Assembly (NCBI GenBank): GCA_050246475.1
Contig: JBFWVZ010000015.1
Coordinates: 1 to 22,402, forward strand
Direction: 5' to 3'
Length of the DNA: 22,402 nucleotides
Origin: CADEEL01 sp050246475
GTDB taxonomy: Bacteria; Pseudomonadota; Alphaproteobacteria; Caulobacterales; Aquidulcibacteraceae
Shown: piece by piece, positions 1-7,164 of the stretch
Layout of the letters: each line of letters begins with the position of its first letter
Position numbering within the stretch: position 1 is the stretch's first letter
Program-made: the position numbers and the translations under genes
Notes under the pieces: model-generated
Told to the model about the DNA's origin: nothing
Database searches by the model: none
What the model saw: the letters and a program-made list of their open reading frames with translations, nothing else

Positions 1-127
1 TCGCCCCGCCCGTCTTGGCCAGAACCATCGTGATCGCCGCCGTCAGCGTCGTCTTGCCGTGATCGACGTGGCCGATCGTCCCGATGTTGCAGTGCGGCTT
101 CGTCCGCTCAAACTTTTCCTTGGCCAT
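1..127 (-). CDS. tuf: Elongation factor Tu, N-terminal part (cut by window edge)
   Basis: EF-Tu is the GTPase that delivers aminoacyl-tRNA to the ribosomal A site. Only the first 42 codons are inside the window. They start MAKEKFERTKPH and contain the G1/P-loop GHVDHGKT at residues 19-26, which is diagnostic for EF-Tu. The ATG is preceded by a good ribosome binding site (GAGGACGAC). The gene lies downstream of tRNA-Tyr and tRNA-Gly on the same strand, as in tufB-type units, so a shared tRNA-tuf transcript is likely. A second tuf copy ends at the opposite window edge; the two visible parts do not overlap, so their identity cannot be tested here. Confidence 0.97.
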   Translation of the reverse strand, partial: MAKEKFERTKPHCNIGTIGHVDHGKTTLTAAITMVLAKTGGA

Positions 128-224
128 GTCGTCCTCGTGCGCGCGGGATGCCCTGGAAAAGCGCCCGCCAATTCAAGAAAGCGCGCTGTTTAGCGGGGGT
201 GTGGGGCCAGTCAAGCGGGGGGCG

Positions 225-298
225 TGGAGCGGGTAGAGGGAATCGAACCCTCGTCTTCAGCTTGGAAGGCTGCGGCTCTACCATTGAGCTATACCCGC
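225..298 (-). tRNA. tRNA-Gly (anticodon TCC)
   Basis: A 74-nt cloverleaf with encoded CCA. The acceptor strands GCGGGTA and TACCCGC pair perfectly, the D arm is GCTC/GAGC and the T loop is GGTTCGATTCC. The anticodon loop CTTCCAA gives TCC (complement at 264-266), reading GGA/GGG codons. The outermost anticodon-stem pair is G-A, a mild irregularity. It lies 62 bases downstream of tRNA-Tyr and 97 bases upstream of tuf on the same strand. Confidence 0.97.
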
Positions 299-360
299 GC
301 GCCGCTCACCCATGTCGTTCGGCCGCTGGCTTGCCCAGCCGAAGCGCGAAGCGCGAAGGC

Positions 361-446
361 TGGTGGACGGGGCTGGATTCGAACCAGCGTACGCTCTCGC
401 GGGCAGATTTACAGTCTGCTGCCATTAACCACTCGGCCACCCGTCC
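361..446 (-). tRNA. tRNA-Tyr (anticodon GTA)
   Basis: An 86-nt class II tRNA with a long variable arm and encoded CCA. The acceptor stem is GGACGGG/CCCGTCC and the T loop is GGTTCGAATCC. The anticodon GTA (complement at 410-412) sits in the loop CTGTAAA. It is the first gene of the apparent tRNA-Tyr/tRNA-Gly/tuf unit. A TATAGA hexamer 32 bases upstream (478-483) is the best -10 candidate. Confidence 0.97.
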
Positions 447-478
447 GATCCGGCGACCTTTCCGACGCGCGCTGGGCT

Positions 479-516
479 CTATATGAACCCGGCCCGAAAC
501 GGAGCGCGTCATATAG
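479..516. promoter_or_regulatory. Candidate divergent promoter dyad between tRNA-Tyr and rlmB
   Basis: CTATATGA (479-486) and TCATATAG (509-516) form a perfect 8-bp inverted repeat with 30 bp between equivalent positions. Each strand therefore reads TCATATAG outward, which suits back-to-back -10 elements for tRNA-Tyr (minus) and rlmB (plus). No good -35 hexamer is visible in the GC-rich spacer. The left arm overlaps the only credible start codon of rlmB (ATG at 483), so the right arm cannot be the -10 for that start unless translation begins elsewhere. An operator is an alternative reading. Confidence 0.35.
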
Positions 517-1256
517 CCAGGGCCCCCACCTCGCTCAATAGAGAGAGCCACGACGACCACGGGCCAATCTGGCTCTGGGGCGTGCATGCGGCCTTGGCCG
601 CGCTCGCCAATCCGAAGCGGCGGATCGATCGGGTCGTCGCGTCACGCAACGCCGCCGCGCGCCTGCCCCAGGGTGTCGAAGCACAGATCCACGATCCCGA
701 CGCGATTGACCGCATGCTGCCGCCGGGCGCGGTGCATCAGGGCCTGGCCGTGCGTGTCTGGCCGCTTGAGCCGCTCGAACTGCATGAAGCGATTGCGCCC
801 GCTGATAGGCGCCCCGTCGTCGTGCTCGACGGCGTGACCGATCCGCAGAACGTGGGCGCCGTCTTCCGTTCCGCCGCCGCGTTCGGCGCGCGCGCCATCA
901 TCATGCAGGACCGCAAATCGCCCCCGCTCACCGGCACGCTGGCGAAAGCGGCGGCGGGCGCCATCGAGCTTGTGCCCACGGTGCGCGTCGTCAACATCGC
1001 GCGCACGCTCGAAGCGCTGAGCGAAGCCGGTTACCTCACCATCGGCCTCGCTGGCGAAGGCGAGCTTTCTTTGAAGCAAGCGTTCGACGATCCGCGCCCA
1101 ATCGCGTTGGCGCTCGGCGCCGAAGGCAAGGGCCTACGCGACGCAGTGCTCGCCGCGTGCGAACGCGCCGCCCACATCCCGATTGCGCCGGAGTTGGAGA
1201 GCCTTAACGTCTCCAACGCAGCCGCCGTCGCGCTTTACGCCGCAGCCGAACGCTAG
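483..1256 (+). CDS. rlmB: 23S rRNA (guanosine-2'-O)-methyltransferase, TrmH/SpoU family
   Basis: A 257-residue SPOUT methyltransferase, expected to 2'-O-methylate a guanosine of 23S rRNA (G2251 in E. coli numbering). The substrate-binding domain starts at WLWGVHAALAAL (about residues 30-41). All three SpoU motifs are present: DGVTDPQNVGAVFRSA (motif 1), LALGAEGKGLR (motif 2) and LNVSNAAAVALY (motif 3). The knot region binds S-adenosylmethionine. The N-terminal 28 residues are low-conservation. The ATG at 483 has no clear ribosome binding site, but no other ATG/GTG/TTG occurs in frame before the conserved domain. It is the only plus-strand gene in this half of the window and its end overlaps the convergent GNAT gene by 4 bases. 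TrmH acting on tRNA is less likely. Confidence 0.9.
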   Translation: MNPARNGARHIARAPTSLNRESHDDHGPIWLWGVHAALAALANPKRRIDRVVASRNAAARLPQGVEAQIHDPDAIDRMLPPGAVHQGLAVRVWPLEPLELHEAIAPADRRPVVVLDGVTDPQNVGAVFRSAAAFGARAIIMQDRKSPPLTGTLAKAAAGAIELVPTVRVVNIARTLEALSEAGYLTIGLAGEGELSLKQAFDDPRPIALALGAEGKGLRDAVLAACERAAHIPIAPELESLNVSNAAAVALYAAAER

Positions 1257-1762
1257 GTCCTGAAGCAGAAGATCGGGCCGCGCCAGCGCACGCCATCGCC
1301 CTGCACTTCTTCAACATCGCGCACTACGACGCATTGCGCGATCGCGTTGCGCCAGAACGGAATGGCGTTCGCGTTCGTTTCGACAACCGCGACCTCCCAC
1401 CGCCCGCGCATGCCCTCAAACAAGAGATGTGCGGCGCGGCGGCCAACGCCAAACCGGCGATGCTTCCGCGCCACGAAGAACTCGCCGACATTGAAATCGA
1501 TCTCGCGCCCGGCGTGCGAAGCTGCGTTGATCAGCGCGAAGCCGGCCAAATGCCCATCGGCGCGGATGAAGAACGCCTTGCGCGTGGGGTCCGTGAAATA
1601 GCTCTGGAGGCTGCCGTCGAGCGCGAAGAGCCCGTCCTCTTCAAGCTCGGCACGACCCTGGCCCGCCCACAATTCTGAAAAATCGTGGATGTAGAATTGG
1701 AAGAGATTGTCGAGCGCGCCGCGCCGCTCGAACGGAATAGGTTCGAGCAAGACGCCGCTCAC
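1253..1762 (-). CDS. GNAT family N-acetyltransferase
   Basis: A 169-residue single-domain acetyltransferase; substrate unknown. The acetyl-CoA pyrophosphate loop is visible as RRFGVGR (fits Q/RxxGxG/A), following the beta strand DFNVGEFFVARKHR. The conserved FWRNA segment near the C-terminus matches the usual C-terminal FYxxx(G) position of the fold. The start is GTG, one base after the TGA of the upstream membrane-protein gene, so the two are probably translationally coupled. A TTG four codons later would give better spacing to the GAGG just before the GTG. The start is therefore uncertain by a few residues. Confidence 0.8.
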   Translation of the reverse strand: MSGVLLEPIPFERRGALDNLFQFYIHDFSELWAGQGRAELEEDGLFALDGSLQSYFTDPTRKAFFIRADGHLAGFALINAASHAGREIDFNVGEFFVARKHRRFGVGRRAAHLLFEGMRGRWEVAVVETNANAIPFWRNAIAQCVVVRDVEEVQGDGVRWRGPIFCFRT

Positions 1763-1763
1763 C

Positions 1764-2123
1764 TCAATGGTTCGCGGCCGGGGCGCGGCGGAAGAGCAGG
1801 CTCTTCACGAAGAAGAAGATCGCGATGATGATGAAGAGCCCGACATAGAGCGCCAGGATGTGCCACCAATAATCCGGCTCCGTCACGTTCGGCAGACGAA
1901 GCTCCGCGCCCGATTGCACGATCGGCCAGAAATGTTCGATGAGCGCGTAAACGACCGTGGCGAGCAATGTGTAGAACCAGAGCTGCGCCCAGCGCGCCAT
2001 GAAGACGACCGCGATGATCGCGATGATGAGCCCTTGAGCCCCGTTGACGCCCGCGAAGGCGTTTTGAAGGAACTCGATGATCGGCGCGAAGAAGGCGCCC
2101 AACGTGTCGATCGCGTCTTGCAT
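1764..2123 (-). CDS. Small integral membrane protein, function unknown
   Basis: A 119-residue hydrophobic protein that I do not recognise as a named family. Likely membrane segments are at about residues 31-45, 46-66 and 88-110, the last very rich in Ile/Phe and ending in a basic tail (RR near residue 112). A polar, aromatic stretch (about 70-87, with EPDYWWH) separates the second and third segments. The ATG has a GGGGA ribosome binding site about ten bases upstream. It is followed one base later by a GNAT gene and preceded by another GNAT plus another small membrane protein, so the neighbourhood has a repeated membrane-protein/GNAT pairing. No catalytic motif is visible. Confidence 0.7.
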   Translation of the reverse strand: MQDAIDTLGAFFAPIIEFLQNAFAGVNGAQGLIIAIIAVVFMARWAQLWFYTLLATVVYALIEHFWPIVQSGAELRLPNVTEPDYWWHILALYVGLFIIIAIFFFVKSLLFRRAPAANH

Positions 2124-2162
2124 GGCCAGCGCATCCCCAAGCTGGTGAGGGGCGTTTTATGG

Positions 2163-2212
2163 GCCAGCCCGCCCCGGTTTGTCCACCAAGACCCGCCCCC
2201 TCCTGGGCTGGC
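2163..2212 (-). terminator. Long-loop inverted repeat downstream of GNAT gene
   Basis: GCCAGCCC (2163-2170) and GGGCTGGC (2205-2212) are perfectly complementary arms around a 34-base GC-rich loop. The repeat begins four bases after the TAA of the GNAT gene, and in the minus direction it is followed by CCATAAAACG rather than a T-tract. It may be a transcript 3' structure; an intrinsic terminator is doubtful. Confidence 0.3.
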
Positions 2213-2215
2213 GCT

Positions 2216-2707
2216 TTACGCGTCGCGCCGGAGACACATCAGCACGTCGTCCGCGGGCCTGCCGCCGTACCGGAGCCCGCCCGCGATCCGGCCCGTCTCG
2301 CGGAAGCCGAGGCTCTCGTAGAAGCGCCGCGCGCGCGGGTTCTCCGAACTCACCCACAGCAGGAAATGCGTGACGCCCTGGGCTTCGGCGTCCGCGAGCG
2401 CCGTTTCCACCAGCCGGCGCGCAACGCCGCCGCCGCGCCCGTCCGGATGCGCGTACATCGCGTGGATCCAGCGCGTGTGCGCAAGCGCCGCGCCGGGGAT
2501 CGCATCGATCACCATGGAGGCGACGAGCTTCTCGTCCACGAACGCGCCCCACGCGTCGCCGCGCGCGAGCATGGCGGTGTACTCATCATCGGAGCGCTTC
2601 GCTTCCTCTTCCGCCGTCTCGACGAATGCCTCGGGGCTTTCGCGCAGGCCGTGCTGGCGCAGCGCGCGATAGGCGGTGAGATGGGAAGCGGTGAGGCGGC
2701 GGATCAA
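2216..2707 (-). CDS. GNAT family N-acetyltransferase
   Basis: A GNAT-fold acetyltransferase of about 163 residues with unknown acceptor. The N-terminus LIRRLTASHLTAYRALR is the usual first strand and helix of the family. The acetyl-CoA loop is GRGGGVARRL, and the C-terminal strand has SSENPRARRFYESLGF, the typical N-x-x-A-x-x-FYE-x-x-GF signature. I chose the TTG at 2707 because it lies just after the stop of the upstream gene (2713) and starts right at the conserved domain. An open frame runs to 2800, but those 31 residues only shadow the 3' end of the neighbouring membrane-protein gene. No strong ribosome binding site is seen, so translation may be coupled to that gene. Confidence 0.78.
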   Translation of the reverse strand: MIRRLTASHLTAYRALRQHGLRESPEAFVETAEEEAKRSDDEYTAMLARGDAWGAFVDEKLVASMVIDAIPGAALAHTRWIHAMYAHPDGRGGGVARRLVETALADAEAQGVTHFLLWVSSENPRARRFYESLGFRETGRIAGGLRYGGRPADDVLMCLRRDA

Positions 2708-2712
2708 GGGTT

Positions 2713-3084
2713 TCAGAGCCCAGCGTTGTTCAAAGCGCCGACGGCAGCCATCGCGAACATGAACAGCATGATCAAACCGACCAGCGTTACTTTGAGCCAT
2801 TCATCCAATCGCGAACGCCCGATGACAGCGCCGAGGAACGTGCCGCTGGATGCGAACGTGATGAGGAAGAATAAGTTGCTGAGTTGTCGATGGGACCGGC
2901 CCCAGACATCAAATTGATCAAGAAATAGAAAGACGGATAACCAAGCAACGGAAGCCAGCGCTCCCGTTGCGCCAATAACGACGAGCTCGGTCGTGCGATT
3001 GCGCAGTAGGCCGGGAAATGATGCGCCAAGCGGAGCCGAGAATAGGCTGGCAAGGAACAGCACAATCCACAGCACGCGCTCCAT
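2713..3084 (-). CDS. Small multi-pass membrane protein, function unknown
   Basis: A 123-residue hydrophobic protein not assigned to a family. Likely membrane segments: residues 3-22, about 34-55, 70-88 and 98-118. An Arg/Asp-containing loop (FDVWGRSHRQ) follows the second segment, and GRSRLDEW sits between the third and fourth. The ATG directly abuts the TAG of metG with no spacer, so translation is probably coupled to metG. Codon use resembles the neighbours and there is no signal-peptide cleavage motif. A role alongside MetRS is not suggested by anything in the protein; the linkage may be only positional. Confidence 0.65.
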   Translation of the reverse strand: MERVLWIVLFLASLFSAPLGASFPGLLRNRTTELVVIGATGALASVAWLSVFLFLDQFDVWGRSHRQLSNLFFLITFASSGTFLGAVIGRSRLDEWLKVTLVGLIMLFMFAMAAVGALNNAGL

Positions 3085-4794
3085 CTAGCCACCTCCGCCG
3101 AAACGCTCCGTCCATTCGGCGATTTGCGTGTCTTCGATCTTCTGAAAGAGCACGTCGGGCGGTGTGAAGGCCGCGCCGCGCGGCAGCGCATCGAGCAAGG
3201 CGCGATCGTCAGCGTTCGGCCACTTGCGGCGCTCATCCGGCACGCCGAGCGCATCGAGGATCGTCTTCGCCGCATCGGGCGTGAAGGGTTGCGCGACGAT
3301 GGCGAAGAGCGCGCAAAGATTGATCCCCACGCGCACGCCGACGGCCGCGGCGTCGCGATCCGTCTTGATCGCCGTCCACGGCGCCGCCTGCTGGAGATAT
3401 TCGTTGCCAAGCACCCAGAGCGCGCGCGTCTCCACAGCCGCCTTGCGGAACTCCATCGCTTCGTGATGCGCCGTGAGCGCGGCAAGCCGCGCCGCGACAT
3501 CCTCCGCGAGCCTCTTCTCAAGCGCGCCGAGTTCGCCGCCGTCCGGCACGACGGAGTCGAAGCGCGCCGCGCCGAAGCGCGTGATGCGGTTCACGAAGTT
3601 GCCGAACACGTTGGCGAGATCGGCGTTCACCGTTTGCTGGAAGTGCTCCAGCGTGAACGGGGCGTCCGCCGTCTCCGGCGCGTTCGCCATCAGATACCAA
3701 CGCCAGAGATCGCTCGGCAGCAATTCGAGCGCTTGGTCCATGAAGATGCCGCGCTTCTCGCTCGTCGAGAACTTGCCGCCGTACCACGTGACCCAGTTGA
3801 AGGCCTTCAAGGTGTCGACGAGCTTCCACGGCTCTTCGCTGCCCATGATCGTGACCGGGAAGCTTACCGTGTGGAAGGCGACGTTATCCTTGCCCATCAC
3901 CTGCACGTAGGTGACGTCATCGGCGCCCTTGTCGGTGCGCCACCAACGCTCCCAATCGTTGCCGGTCGCTTCGGCCCATTCAACGGTCGAGGCGATGTAC
4001 TCGATCGGCGCATCGAACCAGACGTAGAACACTTTGTTCTCGAAGCCCGGGCGCGGCTTGCCGTCCTGCGTGATCTTCACGCCCCAGGAAAGATCGCGCG
4101 TGATCGAGCGGTCGATCAGGCCTTCGTCCAGCCACTTGTAGGCAATCGACCGCGCGAGATGCGGCCACTCCGCCGCTCCATCCACCCAAGCGCGGATCGC
4201 GTCCTGCATCTTGGGCTGCAACAAAAAGAGGTGCGCCGTGTCGCGCGGCTCGACATTCGTGGAGCCGGATATCTTGGAGCGCGGGTTCTTCAAATCGATC
4301 GGATCGAGCAGCGAACCGCAATTGTCGCATTGATCGCCGCGCGCCCGCTCGAACCCGCACACGGGGCACGTCCCCTCGACATAGCGATCCGGCAGGAAGC
4401 GCCCGTCATCGACCGAATAGATCTGTTTCGTCACTCGCTCTTCGATGAGGCCGTTCTTCTCCAGCACCTCGCCGAAGTGTTGCGTCAGACGATGATTGGG
4501 CGCGTTGGAGGAGCGCCCGAACCAATCGAACGAGAGCTTGAAGCCCTCGCCCACGCGCTTCTGAATTTGGTGCTGCTCATCGCAATAGGCGCGCACCTCT
4601 TGCCCGGCTTCCGCGGCGGCGAGCTCCGCGGGCGTGCCGTGTTCGTCAGTCGCGCAAATGAAGAGCACTTCGTGGCCCTGCATCCGGCGGAAACGCGCAT
4701 GCACGTCCGCAGGCAATTGCGAACCCGCCAAATTGCCGAGATGCTTGACGCCGTTGATGTACGGCAACGCCGACGTGATGAGAAACCGTGCCAT
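3085..4794 (-). CDS. metG: Methionyl-tRNA synthetase
   Basis: A class I synthetase of 569 residues that charges tRNA-Met, including the initiator, in the cytoplasm. It begins MARFLITSALPYING and carries the HIGH-type motif HLGN (residues 18-21). A four-cysteine zinc knuckle (CPVCG...CDNCG, about 143-159) sits in the connective peptide, and the KMSKS-type loop is KFSTS (about 341-345). The anticodon-binding helical region follows (NADLANVFGNFVNRI). There is no C-terminal EMAP/Trbp111 tRNA-binding extension. The ATG at 4794 matches the family N-terminus; a TTG at 4833 would add 13 residues (with an in-frame ATG at 4824) that look non-native. The gene lies about 45 bases downstream of the muramidase gene and abuts a small membrane-protein gene. 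Oddity: the second lysine of KMSKS is replaced by threonine. Confidence 0.96.
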   Translation of the reverse strand: MARFLITSALPYINGVKHLGNLAGSQLPADVHARFRRMQGHEVLFICATDEHGTPAELAAAEAGQEVRAYCDEQHQIQKRVGEGFKLSFDWFGRSSNAPNHRLTQHFGEVLEKNGLIEERVTKQIYSVDDGRFLPDRYVEGTCPVCGFERARGDQCDNCGSLLDPIDLKNPRSKISGSTNVEPRDTAHLFLLQPKMQDAIRAWVDGAAEWPHLARSIAYKWLDEGLIDRSITRDLSWGVKITQDGKPRPGFENKVFYVWFDAPIEYIASTVEWAEATGNDWERWWRTDKGADDVTYVQVMGKDNVAFHTVSFPVTIMGSEEPWKLVDTLKAFNWVTWYGGKFSTSEKRGIFMDQALELLPSDLWRWYLMANAPETADAPFTLEHFQQTVNADLANVFGNFVNRITRFGAARFDSVVPDGGELGALEKRLAEDVAARLAALTAHHEAMEFRKAAVETRALWVLGNEYLQQAAPWTAIKTDRDAAAVGVRVGINLCALFAIVAQPFTPDAAKTILDALGVPDERRKWPNADDRALLDALPRGAAFTPPDVLFQKIEDTQIAEWTERFGGGG

Positions 4795-4839
4795 GGGCGG
4801 CGCGATGTAGGACGCGCCGCCCATATTGCGCAAGGGACG

Positions 4840-6276
4840 CTAGCTCGTCCCCGCGATCCGCTGATAGGCCTCACGCATGAGCCGCCCATAGCGCTCGACT
4901 TGGCCCGGCCCGTTATAGACGCGCGCGAAGCCCTCCCAGTCCTTGCGCTGCAGCTCATCGACGATGTTGTTCGAGCGGCAGAATGCTTCGAACGCCTGAA
5001 GCTGCTTCACGAGCGACTTGGAATAGTCGGCGACGAACGCCGTCGCGCTCGCATAGCCGCAGACGCGATAATTCATCCCCATGATCTGGAAGAGCCCCCA
5101 GCTCGCCGAGGCGATCGCGTTCTCCGGGTCGAGCGCATAGGCTTCGCGCAGCTGCGCATAGCGCCCAGCCTGATCGCGCGGATAGCGCGTACGGTCCCAG
5201 GACGGATAGGAGATGTTTGGGTTCGTCGCATCGTAGCGATGGTTGGTGAGGCGCGAAAAAATGTGCGGCTCGTAGAGAATGATCGGCTTGCCGTCCGAAC
5301 CATAGGCGGCCGAACCGCTCTCCACTTGCACGACAGCCTGCACGGCGGCTGCCTCGCAGCCCAAGCGCGCGGCCGATGCCTGATAATCCGCCGCGGTCAG
5401 CGGCGCTGTGCTTTCAGCGACGAGCGAGTCGATGAAGGCCGATCCCTGCCCTTGGCGTGCGATTTGCGCGTACGCATTCGACAGCGCCGTCGCGTAGGCG
5501 CCCGATCCCGCTTCGCCTTCATAGGCGCGTGCAAAGCCGGTCCAGTCCTTGGCCTGCAGCGGCGCGATCAGACTCTGCGCACGCAGATAGCGCTCGAACG
5601 CCGCAAGCTGACGCGTTTCCGATTGTGCGATGTCGGATGCGAAGGCGTACACGCTCGGATAACCGCACGCGGCGAAGTAGCGTCCCGGAATTTGGAACGC
5701 GCCCCAGCTTGTCGCGCCCAGCGCGGCGGCTGTGTCGAGGCCGTAGGCTTCTGTCACCTTCGCCCAGCGCGCTGCCTGCGTGCCGCCCAGATCGGTGCGG
5801 CGGATCGTAGGCTGCGAGACGTTGGGGTTGGTTGAATCGAACCGCCCGCCCGTTGCCTGCGAGAACCAGTAGGGCTCAAAGAGAATGAGCGGCTTGCCGC
5901 CGTCGAAGCCCGCGCCGGCGCTCTCGACCTGAATGACGGCGCGGATGACGGCCGCCTCCAGGCCCAGACTCGCGGCGAGCGCGTCAATCTGTGCCTGCGT
6001 GAGGCGTGTCGTGTCCTGCGCGCGCAGCGTGTCGAGCGTGAAGCCTGCCGGCGGGCCGGTCTGCGGCGCGGGCGGGACGGGCGGAACCGGCGGCAACGGC
6101 GGCGACGGCGGTCCTGGTGGAACTGGCGGCAACGGCGGAGGGACGGGCGGCGTCGGCGGCACGCCGATCGGCGGCGGCGGAGGCGGCGCCGGCGGAGGAG
6201 ACGGCGGCGGCGGAGGCGGCGGCGTTGAGGCGCGGCGGCCGAACAGCGCGCGGAAGAGATTGTCCCAGAAGCTCAT
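4840..6276 (-). CDS. Tandem N-acetylmuramidase (DUF3380-type) with polyproline N-terminus
   Basis: A 478-residue protein with two copies of an endolysin-like N-acetylmuramidase domain (about 92-275 and 293-475). Each copy has a QVES glutamate (E118, E319; inferred catalytic), a KP(L/I)ILxEP strand, a DxTNPNxS segment and a (T/A)SWGxFQI motif. Family members are known to cleave the glycan strand of peptidoglycan. Residues 1-15 (MSFWDNLFRALFGRR) form a short amphipathic, basic segment, then about 58 residues (19-76) are mostly proline. No classical signal peptide or peptidoglycan-binding domain is visible, so the export route is unclear. A weak AGGGG precedes the ATG. Phage-type lysins usually carry one catalytic domain plus a binding domain, and no phage genes adjoin. 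Cell-wall remodelling or a secreted lysin are both possible. Confidence 0.85.
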   Translation of the reverse strand: MSFWDNLFRALFGRRASTPPPPPPPSPPPAPPPPPPIGVPPTPPVPPPLPPVPPGPPSPPLPPVPPVPPAPQTGPPAGFTLDTLRAQDTTRLTQAQIDALAASLGLEAAVIRAVIQVESAGAGFDGGKPLILFEPYWFSQATGGRFDSTNPNVSQPTIRRTDLGGTQAARWAKVTEAYGLDTAAALGATSWGAFQIPGRYFAACGYPSVYAFASDIAQSETRQLAAFERYLRAQSLIAPLQAKDWTGFARAYEGEAGSGAYATALSNAYAQIARQGQGSAFIDSLVAESTAPLTAADYQASAARLGCEAAAVQAVVQVESGSAAYGSDGKPIILYEPHIFSRLTNHRYDATNPNISYPSWDRTRYPRDQAGRYAQLREAYALDPENAIASASWGLFQIMGMNYRVCGYASATAFVADYSKSLVKQLQAFEAFCRSNNIVDELQRKDWEGFARVYNGPGQVERYGRLMREAYQRIAGTS

Positions 6277-6406
6277 CGCCTACCCCTGATTTCATCGCGC
6301 CAAGCGCACACGTTCGAGCGCGCTAGAGCTCCCCTTTGGGGCGTTCATAGCGGAGCGACTCGCCCCACGCGAGCCTTGACCAGGGTCACGCCGGAAATGG
6401 GGCGCC

Positions 6407-7090
6407 TTACTCGATCTGCACGCTCGCCTGGCCCTGCAACATCGAAAAGCCGATGTAACGGTAACGTTTGCCGCTTTCGGCGATGAATTCCTGGAACGCC
6501 TTGAACTCGTGTTCGCGCCAGTTCGGGTAATTGTAGTACTCGTCAAACACGATGACCGTGCCCGGTACGATGCGATCCTTGAAGAGCGTCAGCACGGTCT
6601 TCGTCGACGAATAGAGATCCGCATCGAGGTGAAGAAGCGCCGCCGGCCCCGCGTGCTCGGCGAGGAATGGCGGCACGCTTTTGTCGAACCATCCTGCGTG
6701 AAGGATCGCGTTGCCCGGGACGTCGGGCCGTTTTCCTTGTTTAAACTTTCCGGCCTGCTCGGACGTGCCCGTCCAATTTTCCGGCAAACCCTCGAATGAA
6801 TCGAAGCCGTGAACCCGCCCGCTCCATTGCTTGGCAATGTGGCGAAGCGTCTTCCCGCCCGCGACGCCGAACTCGCAGACGAGCCCATCGGGATGCGCTT
6901 GCATCGCGAGCTTCACGGCGTAGTCGAGCTGCGCGTAACGATCGTTGAAGAGCATCGCCGTCTTCAAATGCGGCGCTATGTAATCGGCGGTCTCCTGCTT
7001 GGCGCGCTGCTTGAGCTCCAGCATGAGATCGTTGACGAAATACTTGTGGACGATGCGGCGATAGAGCCGCCCGACGAAACGGTTGTCCAA
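6407..7090 (-). CDS. Class I SAM-dependent methyltransferase, TylF/MycF-like
   Basis: About 227 residues with a Rossmann-type SAM-binding core: motif I is CEFGVAGGKTLRHIA (about 72-86), the next strand is HGFDSFEGLPENW, and LLHLDADLYSSTK (about 152-164) supplies the acidic residues that bind metal/substrate in TylF-type sugar O-methyltransferases. FDEYYNYPNW follows. The family methylates sugar or small-molecule hydroxyls; here the substrate is unknown, and a surface glycan is only a guess. The start is uncertain: TTG at 7090 gives MDNRF, an in-frame CTG lies at 7102, and the next ATG is codon 23; the frame is closed by TGA at 7121. The gene sits directly after adk, where rpsM would be expected in many relatives. 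Confidence 0.82.
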   Translation of the reverse strand: MDNRFVGRLYRRIVHKYFVNDLMLELKQRAKQETADYIAPHLKTAMLFNDRYAQLDYAVKLAMQAHPDGLVCEFGVAGGKTLRHIAKQWSGRVHGFDSFEGLPENWTGTSEQAGKFKQGKRPDVPGNAILHAGWFDKSVPPFLAEHAGPAALLHLDADLYSSTKTVLTLFKDRIVPGTVIVFDEYYNYPNWREHEFKAFQEFIAESGKRYRYIGFSMLQGQASVQIE

Positions 7091-7164
7091 ACCGGCCCCC
7101 AGACGAACGAGTTGCGGCCTTCATAGCCGCCGTTCGCCGTATAGGGAAATGCGCCGCCCGGCGG

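Noticed and set aside
148..587. Open frames of 93-112 codons across the two tRNA genes
   Set aside because: They overlap both tRNAs and the rlmB start. The sequences are tRNA-derived artefacts often seen in annotation (for example GRGNRTLVFSLEGC).
2708..2800. A 31-residue N-terminal extension of the second GNAT protein
   Set aside because: It overlaps the 3' end of the small membrane-protein gene in another frame and adds nothing resembling the GNAT fold.
3124..5835. A 903-codon open frame on the plus strand across metG and the muramidase gene
   Set aside because: It is antisense to two genes with clear family motifs. Its Arg/Ala/Leu-rich composition is typical of a shadow frame in high-GC DNA and no domain is recognisable.
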